A stretch of 64,000 nt of DNA from RGIG7450 sp045633565 (lineage in GTDB: Bacteria; Bacillota; Clostridia; RUG12999). The position numbers and the translations under genes are program-made. Positions within the stretch are counted from its first letter, which is position 1. Each line of letters starts with the position of its first letter. The notes under the pieces are model-generated. The model was not told the DNA's origin, did not search any database, and saw only the letters and a program-made list of their open reading frames with translations. Below are positions 25,135 to 33,976 of this stretch, one piece after another. Where the stretch lies: assembly GCA_045633565.1 (NCBI GenBank), contig JAZQYO010000007.1:124001-188000 (forward strand), read 5' to 3'.

Positions 25135-28100
25135 ATGAAAACTATAAGCAAAATACTGGTTATTGCTATGATATTTTCTGTTTTAGCATCATTTGGCGGC
25201 TTTGCCATTGACCATGTTGAAGCAGACCTTATCAAGGCTGTAACCGAAGAAAAAATCTGGACAGACGGTGAGTTTGCTCCCGAAAAAGAAATCACAGCAT
25301 TGCAGCTTGCATCTATGTTTGAAAACGCATTCGGCATAGAAGGAGCGAGTGAATTTATCCCCGATTATGCGGATGATAAAATCATCACAAGGGCTGACCT
25401 TGCAATCGCTGCCGACAGAGCTGGTTTTGCATTGACAGACACCTATGAAAACAAAAAATATTACAGAGAAATTTTCATGGATACAGATGAGCTTACAGAT
25501 GATGAGTTCAGAAGTGTGCATAATGCTGTTATGCAGGGTGCAATCCATGCACTTTCGGGCAAAAAGTTCGGTCCCGACCAGAAGGCAACCTGCCTTGAAG
25601 CAGCTCAGGCGGTTCTTACAATAAAGAGTATGGCTAAAAAGTACCCATTCTCCGAAAAAGTTGTGACAGAGGACGCAGCAAAAGATTTTGATGTATATCA
25701 GACAGGCGTGCTCCAGACAAACACAGGTATTGCAGGTTTTGGTATGCTTGCGCGTTTTGACGGTGCTCCCGGTGAAATCTATGTTGCAAGAACAACGGTT
25801 GAACCTCTTGTTGAGTCGCAGTGGGGTAACCCTGCTGCTGTTGTATCTACAGTAAGAGTTATTAATCCGGATGGTGATATTATTGCAAGAGTAAGCATGG
25901 ATATTGCTGACGGTAAGATTGCAAAAGTTATTAATATCCCCGAGGGCGAACCAGGTATTTATCAAATCAGCTTCACAAATGGTCGTGACGGCGACCTTTG
26001 CGAAATCGGTGTAAAAAACCCCAAAAGCTGGGGTATCCGTGGCGAGCGCACTTTCGCTTTCACAGATACAACTCCCAAAACAGGATATATTTACATCCCC
26101 AAAATGGCAAAACATTTAAGTCTTGCTACCGGCGGACCAAACGATAAACTTACGCTCACAGCTCCTGACGGAACAAAATATGAGCTCAAGGAAGCCATCA
26201 GATTTACATCACTTCAGGCTATTGAAATTGAAAATCCGATAGTTGACAGCGTTTATAAACTTGAAACCACAGACGATTTCAGAAGCTTCTTTGAAATCCG
26301 TGGCGTAACACAGACCATTTGTCCTACAGCAGAAATGGCTATGGACCTTAAAGGTGGTTTTGTAGATGTTGAGGACGAATATGCATCCTGGACTCTTGCA
26401 GGTCCTCTCCAGGCAAAAGCAAGAGCAAGAATGATTGAAATCTACGAAAAAGCGGGCGGAAACTTTGATGTAACGGTAGATATGCCTTACGAAGAACTTC
26501 CTCCAATGGAAGAGCTTGATAATGTTCTTGCGGAAACACAGCTTTATTCAACATATTTCGCTTCAATTCCTGCACTTGACCACATGCTCAGCGCTCAGTG
26601 TCTTGACCCGGCAAATCCGCAGTTTGGTATGATTGTTGGCTGGGAAAAGGTGGAGGGCACAAAGCCATATCCGGAAAATACATATTTATCTGAGCATTAT
26701 GACCACGAATTATTCGGGCTGACAACAACTGCAATGACAGGTGCACTTTCCATCAATGCACAGCTTAACGGTTTCTTTAATGACCCGCAGCTCAGAGACA
26801 GACTTGCACTTGCACAGCTTTCCAATATTCTTACAATGACTCAGGATGGCGACATCATCTCCTCGGGTGACCCGGCTGATGATGCAGGCGAATGCTCGCT
26901 CATTTACACAAACTTCTGGATGCCTGACTGGGTGCATGACTACTATCAGGTAAGAAAAATGCTTGATATAAAGACAAGAGAAATCTGTGACACTGCAATT
27001 ATGACCATTGGTGAAAAACAGGTTGCAATGAGAGGTCAGGGTCCCACAAACCAGGCGGCAATGAACTTCTACAGCACAGTCGGAATGTATGAAATGACAG
27101 GCGACGAAGTGTTCCACGAATTCTTCAAACGCCAGGTTAAAGCTTATATGTACCCCAACGCAAGACCTTCCTACAATGGTCAGGCAGAACCGGGTTACTA
27201 CATTGAATCGGGCGGTTGTGACGGTGTTGGTTATGAGATGCATAATGAAGAATATTTTGCAAGAGCAATGCTGGCTTACTTTGATTTACCCGAAGAAAAA
27301 CAGGACCCCGAAACACTTGCAAGACTTAAAGCAGGTGCTGAAAGAAACTTAAACTTTGTAGAAAAGTGGGAAATAGGCAAAACAGAAGGTCTTGACTACA
27401 AATATTCCACAAACTTTGACTCCAGAACAAGAACAGGTCTTTATGGGAATAATGCTTATATAGCAAACATTTATCTCATAAATCACATGCCTAAGGCGAG
27501 AGCAATTTGGTCCAACGATACCGATGGACAGGCGGTTATTTCAACAATAGCTGCGTATGCAAATAACGACCAGGATGCGTATAACAACCTTAAAAAGTTC
27601 TATCCCAAGTATGATAAATACTATGTGAAACAGAGAAAAGTTGTTTACTCCATGATGTATGAGGAAATGCACGAGCCTGTGGCAGAAAATGTAACTCTGC
27701 CTTATCAGACTGAGGGCGACTATAATGTCTGGGATGACCCCGGTCTTGTAGCAATTAAACATAAAGGTCTTTATATGATTTCCTTCTACGATACCAGACT
27801 TCCCAGAACAATCGGTGCTATTTCACCTAAAGTATGGGTGGGTGGTGCACCTACATTTACCTGGATTGAAGGTTTAGGCCATGTAACAAGCTCTGACAAA
27901 CCGGTAGATTATAGGAAACTGCCCGGCAATATGCTTCAGCTCAGCACCAAAATTAACTACAAGCCATACTGGACAGAGGAAGAATTCCTCCACGCAGGTA
28001 TTGTAGGTACAGATGCAAACGGCGAAGTGTTTGCTTCCGGCAGAGAAAGATCTGACCTTACATGGCTGGAAGAAGGAAAGAAATTCAAAATCAGCGGCAC

Positions 28101-28440
28101 AACTCCGCTTGAAGGCAAAGAAATTTCCTGGATTTATGACCTTACAGATGAAGGCATTGAAATCACAGGCGGAATCGATTCAATCAGCGGCAAAGAAGAG
28201 TTCTGGCTCCAGATTCCCATTGTTAACCAGAATGGCAAAAATGCTGACTTTACTGTAACTTATGAAAAAGGCAAAGTTGTTACAGAGTACAGAGGCAAGA
28301 AAATGGTTATGACTTGGGATGCTGACCTTGAATACAAGATTCACGATCCTAATCCGGAAGCAAAAGTTCGTACACAGATGCTGAAAATCAAGCTTCCCGC
28401 TGAAAAACCCAATGCAACAATTAAAATTGTTACAGAATAA
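25135..28440 (+). CDS. Large exported SLH-like protein, tandem copy 1
   Basis: 1101 residues. A signal peptide (1-24, ILVIAMIFSVLASFGGFA) is followed by SLH-like modules (about 45-165; note FGPDQKATCLEAAQAVLTI and ITRADLAIAADRAGF) expected to hold the protein at the cell surface. Then come beta-rich segments (about 180-400), a helical region (about 480-760) with GPTNQAAMNFY and YIESGGCDGVGYEMHNEEY, and a C-terminal beta-sandwich-like part ending in LKIKLPAEKPNATIKI. The helical toroid plus beta-sandwich order recalls heparinase-type polysaccharide lyases, but I cannot assign catalytic residues. Function unknown. The ATG follows AGGAGGG. About four fifths identical by eye to the next gene. Confidence 0.85.
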   Translation: MKTISKILVIAMIFSVLASFGGFAIDHVEADLIKAVTEEKIWTDGEFAPEKEITALQLASMFENAFGIEGASEFIPDYADDKIITRADLAIAADRAGFALTDTYENKKYYREIFMDTDELTDDEFRSVHNAVMQGAIHALSGKKFGPDQKATCLEAAQAVLTIKSMAKKYPFSEKVVTEDAAKDFDVYQTGVLQTNTGIAGFGMLARFDGAPGEIYVARTTVEPLVESQWGNPAAVVSTVRVINPDGDIIARVSMDIADGKIAKVINIPEGEPGIYQISFTNGRDGDLCEIGVKNPKSWGIRGERTFAFTDTTPKTGYIYIPKMAKHLSLATGGPNDKLTLTAPDGTKYELKEAIRFTSLQAIEIENPIVDSVYKLETTDDFRSFFEIRGVTQTICPTAEMAMDLKGGFVDVEDEYASWTLAGPLQAKARARMIEIYEKAGGNFDVTVDMPYEELPPMEELDNVLAETQLYSTYFASIPALDHMLSAQCLDPANPQFGMIVGWEKVEGTKPYPENTYLSEHYDHELFGLTTTAMTGALSINAQLNGFFNDPQLRDRLALAQLSNILTMTQDGDIISSGDPADDAGECSLIYTNFWMPDWVHDYYQVRKMLDIKTREICDTAIMTIGEKQVAMRGQGPTNQAAMNFYSTVGMYEMTGDEVFHEFFKRQVKAYMYPNARPSYNGQAEPGYYIESGGCDGVGYEMHNEEYFARAMLAYFDLPEEKQDPETLARLKAGAERNLNFVEKWEIGKTEGLDYKYSTNFDSRTRTGLYGNNAYIANIYLINHMPKARAIWSNDTDGQAVISTIAAYANNDQDAYNNLKKFYPKYDKYYVKQRKVVYSMMYEEMHEPVAENVTLPYQTEGDYNVWDDPGLVAIKHKGLYMISFYDTRLPRTIGAISPKVWVGGAPTFTWIEGLGHVTSSDKPVDYRKLPGNMLQLSTKINYKPYWTEEEFLHAGIVGTDANGEVFASGRERSDLTWLEEGKKFKISGTTPLEGKEISWIYDLTDEGIEITGGIDSISGKEEFWLQIPIVNQNGKNADFTVTYEKGKVVTEYRGKKMVMTWDADLEYKIHDPNPEAKVRTQMLKIKLPAEKPNATIKIVTE

Positions 28441-28460
28441 TCTATAGTTAAATTAAATAA

Positions 28461-28512
28461 AAACCCCCCGCTTTTATCGTCAATATGTTGATTGACAAAA
28501 GGCGGGGGTTTT
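28461..28512 (+). terminator. Terminator of tandem copy 1, containing copy 2's -35 box
   Basis: Outer stem AAACCCCCCGC / GCGGGGGTTT, then CTTTT / AAAAG, then GTCAAT / ATTGAC around a six-base loop, followed by T5. The stem bases differ from those at 25041-25093 but pairing is preserved. Confidence 0.85.
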
Positions 28513-28520
28513 TGTATAAT
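28492..28520 (+). promoter_or_regulatory. Promoter of the second tandem exported-protein gene
   Basis: TTGACA (28492-28497) within an ATTGAC hairpin arm, 17-bp spacer, TATAAT (28515-28520). Confidence 0.85.
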
Positions 28521-28554
28521 TGTAGTGTGAAAAATATACTCTCAGGAGGATGTT

Positions 28555-31500
28555 ATGAAAGCTATTAGTAAAATACTGGTTATTGCTATGATATTTTCTG
28601 TTTTGGCATCATTTGGCGGCTTTGCGGTTGACCATGTTGAAGCAGACCTTATCAAGACTGTAACCGAAGAAAAAATCTGGACAGACGGAGAGTTTGTTCC
28701 CGAAAAAGAAATCACAGCATTACAACTTGCATCTATGTTTGAAAACGCATTCGGCATAGAGGGAGCAAAGGAATTTATCCGCGATTATGCGGATGATAAA
28801 GTTATCACAAGAGCTGACCTTGCAATAGCTGCTGACAGAGCAGGCTTTGCACTGACAGACACTTATGAAAACAAAAAATACTTCAGAGAAATTTATATGG
28901 ACACAGACGAGCTTACAGATGATGAGTTCAGAAGTGTGTATAATGCCGTTATGTTTGGTGCAATCCACGCTCTTGCGGGTAAAAAGTTCGGTCCCGACCA
29001 GAAGGCAACCTGCCTTGAAGCAGCTCAGGCGGTTCTTACAATAAAGAGCATGGCTAAAAAGTACGGTGAATTTACCGAAAAAGTTGTGACAGAGGACGCA
29101 GCAAAAGATTTTGATGTATATCAGACAGGTGTACTTCAGACAAACACAGGTATAGCAGGTTTTGGTATGCTTGCCCGTTTTGATGGTGCTCCCGGCGAAA
29201 TCTATGTTGCAAGAACAACGGTTGAACCTCTTGTTGAACCACAGTGGGGCAACCCTGCACATGTTGTATCAACAGCAAGAGTTATCGGTCCGGACGGCAA
29301 CCTTGTTGCAAGAGTAAGCATGGATATTGCTGATGGAAAAATTGCAAAAGTTATCAATATCCCCGAAGGCGAGCCCGGTATTTATCAAATCAGCTTTACA
29401 AACGGTCGTGACGGCGACCTTTGTGAAATCGGTGTGAAAAATCCCAAGAGCTGGGGTGTTCGTGGCGAACACGCTTTCGCGTTCACAGATACAACGCCCA
29501 AAACGGGATATATTTACATCCCCAAAATGGCAAAACATTTAAGTCTCGGAACAGGTGGACCTAACGATAAGTTCACACTTACAGCTCCGGACGGAACAAA
29601 ATATGAGCTCCAGGAAGACATCAGATTCACTGCTCTTCAGGCTATTGAAATTAAAAATCCGATAGTTGACAGTGTATATAAATTTGAAACCACAGACGAT
29701 TTCAGAAGCTTTTTCGAAATCCGCGGTGTAACACAGACAATCTGCCCCACGGCAGAAATGGCAATGGACCTTAAAGGCGGTCTTGTAGACATTGAGGATG
29801 AATATGCTTCGTGGACTCTTGCAGGTCCTCTCCAGGCGAGAGCAAGAGCAAAAATGCTTGAAATTTATGAAAAAGCGGGCGGCAACTTTGATGTAACGAT
29901 TGATAAGCCCTACGAAGAACTTCCTCCAATGGAAGAGCTTGATAATGTTCTTGCGGAAACACAGCTTTATACAACATACTATGCTTCAATTCCTGCGCTT
30001 GACACAATGTTCCGCGGTCAGTGTCTTGACCCGGCAAATCCGCAGTTTGGTATGCTTGTAGGTTACCAGTACGTTGAAGGAACAAAACCCTATCCCGAAA
30101 ACACACACTTGTCTGAATATTTTGAAGATGAAGTGTTAAACAGAACAGGAACAGTGTTCACAGGTGCACTTGCAATCAACTCGCAGCTCAACGGTTTCTT
30201 TAATGACCCGCAGCTCAGAGACAGAGTTGCACTCTGCCAGCTTTCAAATGTAATTACAATGACACAGGACGGCGACCTTATTGACTCGGCAGACCCTGCG
30301 GGAGACGCAGGTATGTACTACCTTGTAAACACAAACTTCTGGTTCCCGGATTGTGCGTATGACTATTATCAGGTAAGAAAAATGCTTGATATCGAGACAA
30401 GAGAAATCTGCGATATGGCATTTATGATAATTGGCGAAAAACAGGTGGCGATGAGAGGTCACGGACCTACAAACCAGGGCGCTATGAACTTCTACGGCAC
30501 AATGGCAATGTATGAACTGACAGGCGACGAAGTGTTCCACGAATTCTTCAAACGCCAGGTTGACGCTTATATGTACCCCAACGCAAGACCTTCCTACAAC
30601 GGTCAGTCAGAAGTGGGTTACTATATTGAATCGGGCGGTTGTGACGGTGCAGGCTATCAACACCACAATGAAGACTTTATTTCAAGAGCAATGCTTGCTT
30701 ATTTTGACCTCCCTGCAGAAAGACAGGACCCTGACACACTTGCAAAACTTAAAGAGGCTGCAGAAAGAAACCTTAAGTTTATGGAAAAGTGGGAAACATT
30801 ATCGACAGATGGTCTTGAACAGATTTATGCTACCAACTATGCTTCCAGAACAAGAACAGGTCTTGGTGGCAACAATGCTTACATAGCAAACAACTTCCTT
30901 ATTAATCACATTCCTACTGCAAGAGCAATCTGGGAAAAAGATGACGAGGGAATCGGCGTTATAGCAACATCTGCGTCATATGCAAACACAGATGAAAAAG
31001 CATATCAGAACCTCCAGAAATTCTATCCTAAGTATGATAAATACTATGTAAACCAGAGAAATGTTTGCTACTCACTTATGTATGAGGAAATGCACGAGCC
31101 TCTGGCTGAAGATAAGGTTCTGCCGGTTGAGACAGAGGGCGACTATAACATCTGGGATGACCCGGGAATTATAGCACTCAAACACAAGGGTCTTTACATG
31201 GTAACCTTCTACGACACCAGACTTCCAAGAACAATTGGCGCAATTTCGCCTAAGGTTTGGATGGGCGGTGCACCTACATTTACCTGGATTAAAGGTTTAG
31301 GTTATGCGACAAGCTCGGATAAACCGGTAGAATATAAGCGACTTCCCGGCAATATGCTCCAGCTCAGCGACAAAATCAACTACAAACCATACTGGACAGA
31401 GGAAGAATTCATCCACGCAGGTATTGTAGGTACAGATGCTAACGGTGAAGTATTTGCTTCCGGTAAAGAACGCTCTGACCTTACATGGCTTGAGGAAGGC

Positions 31501-31863
31501 AAAAAGTTCAAAATCAGCGGCACAACTCCGCACGAAGGAAAAGAAGTTTCCTGGATTTATGACCTTACAGACGAGGGCGTTGAAATTACAGGCGGAATCG
31601 ATTCAATCAGCGGCAAAGAAGAATTCTGGCTGCAGATTCCCGTTATTGACCAGAGCAATAAAACGGAAGAATTTACTGTAACACACGAAAAAGGTAAGCT
31701 TGTTTCTGAGTACAGAGGCAAGAAAATGATAATTACTTGGGATGCTAATCTTGAATACAAGATTAACGACCACCAGCCGGAAGAAAAAGTTCGTACACAG
31801 GTGCTGAAAATCAAGCTTCCTGCTGAAAACCCCAATGCAACAATCAAAATCGTTGCCGAATAA
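28555..31863 (+). CDS. Large exported SLH-like protein, tandem copy 2
   Basis: 1102 residues, collinear with the preceding gene: signal peptide (1-24), SLH-like modules (about 45-165), beta-rich middle, helical region with GPTNQGAMNFY and YIESGGCDGAGYQHHNED, and C-terminal beta part. By eye the first 200 residues and the C-terminal 150 are nearly the same as copy 1. Residues about 490-660 differ most (for example TMFRGQCLDPANPQFGMLVG against HMLSAQCLDPANPQFGMIVG), which could alter ligand choice. Probably a recent duplication that included the regulatory region. Function unknown; surface polysaccharide binding or degradation is a guess from fold order. Confidence 0.85.
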   Translation: MKAISKILVIAMIFSVLASFGGFAVDHVEADLIKTVTEEKIWTDGEFVPEKEITALQLASMFENAFGIEGAKEFIRDYADDKVITRADLAIAADRAGFALTDTYENKKYFREIYMDTDELTDDEFRSVYNAVMFGAIHALAGKKFGPDQKATCLEAAQAVLTIKSMAKKYGEFTEKVVTEDAAKDFDVYQTGVLQTNTGIAGFGMLARFDGAPGEIYVARTTVEPLVEPQWGNPAHVVSTARVIGPDGNLVARVSMDIADGKIAKVINIPEGEPGIYQISFTNGRDGDLCEIGVKNPKSWGVRGEHAFAFTDTTPKTGYIYIPKMAKHLSLGTGGPNDKFTLTAPDGTKYELQEDIRFTALQAIEIKNPIVDSVYKFETTDDFRSFFEIRGVTQTICPTAEMAMDLKGGLVDIEDEYASWTLAGPLQARARAKMLEIYEKAGGNFDVTIDKPYEELPPMEELDNVLAETQLYTTYYASIPALDTMFRGQCLDPANPQFGMLVGYQYVEGTKPYPENTHLSEYFEDEVLNRTGTVFTGALAINSQLNGFFNDPQLRDRVALCQLSNVITMTQDGDLIDSADPAGDAGMYYLVNTNFWFPDCAYDYYQVRKMLDIETREICDMAFMIIGEKQVAMRGHGPTNQGAMNFYGTMAMYELTGDEVFHEFFKRQVDAYMYPNARPSYNGQSEVGYYIESGGCDGAGYQHHNEDFISRAMLAYFDLPAERQDPDTLAKLKEAAERNLKFMEKWETLSTDGLEQIYATNYASRTRTGLGGNNAYIANNFLINHIPTARAIWEKDDEGIGVIATSASYANTDEKAYQNLQKFYPKYDKYYVNQRNVCYSLMYEEMHEPLAEDKVLPVETEGDYNIWDDPGIIALKHKGLYMVTFYDTRLPRTIGAISPKVWMGGAPTFTWIKGLGYATSSDKPVEYKRLPGNMLQLSDKINYKPYWTEEEFIHAGIVGTDANGEVFASGKERSDLTWLEEGKKFKISGTTPHEGKEVSWIYDLTDEGVEITGGIDSISGKEEFWLQIPVIDQSNKTEEFTVTHEKGKLVSEYRGKKMIITWDANLEYKINDHQPEEKVRTQVLKIKLPAENPNATIKIVAE

Positions 31864-31876
31864 GTTAAAAAAATTA

Positions 31877-31910
31877 AGAGACAGTTGCTTAAAGCAACTG
31901 TCTCTTTTTT
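31877..31910 (+). terminator. Terminator of tandem copy 2
   Basis: AGAGACAGTTGC, TTAAA loop, GCAACTGTCTCT, T6. Classical, without the embedded promoter of the two preceding hairpins. Confidence 0.92.
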
Positions 31911-31911
31911 A

Positions 31912-33315
31912 TTAGAAATACATATTTTTTAAATATTTTTGAGTAAAATTATCATTTCCGGCAAGTTCGAGCACGGTTGCCGATTTTATAATCTGCTGAG
32001 CGTGTTGGGTAAAATCTTTATTTAATAGAAGCATTGACGCTCCCATACCTGGGGCGTTGCCGAGAATTTTCGTCTTTGATGCAAGACTATGAGGAATAAT
32101 TCCTGTTTTTACAGCAGAGTCAGCATCAATAAAGCTGCCCATTCCACCGGCAATGTAAAGAGAGTCTATATCATCATAAGAAAGGCCGTTGGACTCTGTA
32201 AGACAGTCAAGCCCTGAGCGGATTGCCGACTTTGCAAGCTGAAAAAGTCTTATATCATCAGGGAAGACAAAAATGTTGCTGCCCGGAATTTCAAATTCTG
32301 ACTTTAGATAACCGGAGGAGTCAAGTTTTCCTGAGTCAAGCAGTAGGGCTACGATATCAACCAACCCGCTTCCGCATATTCCTATGGGAGGCTTATCTGA
32401 AATGGTGGTAAAACCACTTTGAGTGACGTGGTTTATTGCACCCGGAACAGACGAGCATCCGTTTTTAATGCCCACAGCCTCAAAAGCAGGACCTGCTGCA
32501 GTAGAGCACACAGTAAACTGACCGTCTGACCAAAGTACCATTTCACCGTTTGTGCCAAGGTCCAAAAGCAGGGCGGTTTTGTTTTTTGTCATATCGCTTG
32601 ATATGATTGCCGCAGTAATATCTGCACCAACATAAGGTGAAATGCAGGGCATAATGTAGCTGTCACCATACCACTCACCGAAAAGACTTTTTGGCTCAAA
32701 AGGGAACTCTGCAAGACCGCTTGGGTCAAGCCCCGAGTAAAGATGAAGCATAACGGTGTTTCCTGTTATTACGGTTTTTTTAATGTCGTAACCGGACAGC
32801 ATTTCACTGATGGTATTGCGGACAGATGAGCTAAGCAACGACAGATTATCCCCGGCAAACTCTATCCGGGTCAGAACATCTGCGCCAAACCGGGTCTGCG
32901 GATTTTCCCTTAAAATGGTTTTTACAAGCTTGCATTCAGGAAAATTATAAATGTAAGCAGCTATTGTGGTGGTGCCAATATCAATAGCAGCGCCGTAGCC
33001 CGAGTCAATTAAAGGGTTTTTGGGAAAATGGGGCATTATGCCACCCGAAACACTTTCGGTTTCGCCCATGCTACCGGTTAAATCAACATAAACCTCACCG
33101 GCGACCACACTTTCGCAGGCAAAGACATATCCGTTTTGGGCGGGAGGATTAAGTGTTCCGGCAGCTTTTACCTTACATCTTCCACAAATTCCTTTGCCAC
33201 CGCACGGTTTCTTTACCGGATGACCCATTAAATCCAGTGCGTCAGCGAGCAAAATCCGGTCGGAAAATGTTTTTTTTGTAAGACCCTTTTCGTTTCTGAT
33301 TGTTACACTGACCAC
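31912..33315 (-). CDS. ASKHA-domain ferredoxin-like protein (RamA/RACE type corrinoid activator)
   Basis: 467 residues from GTG 33315. The N-terminal 2Fe-2S ferredoxin-like domain has C38-x5-C44-x2-C47 (PCGGKGICGRCK) and C67. The rest is the DUF4445/ASKHA ATPase fold with GAAIDIGTTTIAAYI, LLDLGTNGEMVL and AGGMGSFIDADSA. Proteins of this group use ATP to reduce Co(II) corrinoid to Co(I) in methyltransferase systems. No corrinoid protein or methyltransferase gene is in the window, so the partner is elsewhere. The start was chosen because AGAGG sits 8 nt before this GTG; an upstream GTG at 33324 overlaps that site. Confidence 0.82.
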   Translation of the reverse strand: MVSVTIRNEKGLTKKTFSDRILLADALDLMGHPVKKPCGGKGICGRCKVKAAGTLNPPAQNGYVFACESVVAGEVYVDLTGSMGETESVSGGIMPHFPKNPLIDSGYGAAIDIGTTTIAAYIYNFPECKLVKTILRENPQTRFGADVLTRIEFAGDNLSLLSSSVRNTISEMLSGYDIKKTVITGNTVMLHLYSGLDPSGLAEFPFEPKSLFGEWYGDSYIMPCISPYVGADITAAIISSDMTKNKTALLLDLGTNGEMVLWSDGQFTVCSTAAGPAFEAVGIKNGCSSVPGAINHVTQSGFTTISDKPPIGICGSGLVDIVALLLDSGKLDSSGYLKSEFEIPGSNIFVFPDDIRLFQLAKSAIRSGLDCLTESNGLSYDDIDSLYIAGGMGSFIDADSAVKTGIIPHSLASKTKILGNAPGMGASMLLLNKDFTQHAQQIIKSATVLELAGNDNFTQKYLKNMYF

Positions 33316-33336
33316 TTTTGTCACCTCTTTTTACAC

Positions 33337-33365
33337 ATTATAACAGAGAAAGTAAAAAAATGCAA
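33337..33365 (-). promoter_or_regulatory. Promoter for the ASKHA gene
   Basis: Minus strand TTGCAT (33360-33365), 17-bp spacer ending TGT, TATAAT (33337-33342). Confidence 0.75.
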
Positions 33366-33366
33366 T

Positions 33367-33391
33367 AAAAAACCGCCTTTAGGCGGTTTTA
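33367..33391 (-). terminator. Terminator of the asp23-fakA-rdgB operon
   Basis: AAAACCGCC, TAAA loop, GGCGGTTTT followed by T's on the minus strand. It sits 5 bp after rdgB. Confidence 0.85.
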
Positions 33392-33395
33392 TGTA

Positions 33396-33971
33396 CTATT
33401 CGTTTTTCAGTTTTTCTGCTAAAAGTCTGAGTGCCTTACCTCTGTGGCTGATGGCGTTTTTCTCATCGGCAGACATTTCGGCGATGGTTTTACCCATGGA
33501 CGGGATGTAGAAAACGGGGTCGTACCCAAATCCGTTTTCGCCGATTGGTGAGCGTGTAATCACGCCCTCACAGGCTCCTTCTGCCTCGATAGTTTTTCCG
33601 TCCGGAAAAACCATGCAGACAGAGGACACAAACCGGGCGGTGCGGTTTTCTGCACCCTTCATATTTTCAAGGAGCTTTTTGCAGCGGTCAGCATCCGACC
33701 CGTCGGCATATCTTGCCGAATATACGCCGGGGGCACCGTCAAGAAAGTCAACCATAAGTCCCGAATCATCTGCTATGACGGGCATTTTTGACGCCTGCAT
33801 AAAAGCGACCGCTTTAATCTTTGCGTTTTCCGCAAAAGTTTCGCCCGTTTCTTCGGGGTCAATATCAAGACCGATATCTTTTGGAGAAATTGTTTCAAAA
33901 CCAAGTGGCGTCAAAATCTGTGAAAATTCACGGATTTTGCCTTTATTTCCTGTAGCTGCCAGAACTTTCAT
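33396..33971 (-). CDS. rdgB: dITP/XTP pyrophosphatase
   Basis: HAM1-family nucleotide sanitising enzyme, 191 residues. It hydrolyses dITP, ITP and XTP to monophosphates. TGNKGKIREF at residues 7-16, ADDSGLMVDFLDGAPGVYSA, and the C-terminal GENGFGYDPVF and EKNAISHRGKALR all match. The ATG (33969-33971) follows GCGGAG at the end of fakA, whose stop lies 5 bp upstream. Last gene of a three-gene leftward operon. Confidence 0.95.
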   Translation of the reverse strand: MKVLAATGNKGKIREFSQILTPLGFETISPKDIGLDIDPEETGETFAENAKIKAVAFMQASKMPVIADDSGLMVDFLDGAPGVYSARYADGSDADRCKKLLENMKGAENRTARFVSSVCMVFPDGKTIEAEGACEGVITRSPIGENGFGYDPVFYIPSMGKTIAEMSADEKNAISHRGKALRLLAEKLKNE

Positions 33972-33976
33972 ATATC

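Noticed and set aside
25189..26115. 308-codon antisense ORF inside the first tandem exported gene
   Set aside because: It mirrors the codon phase of the sense gene, has no ribosome binding site and Cys-rich low-complexity translation; the second copy breaks the frame.
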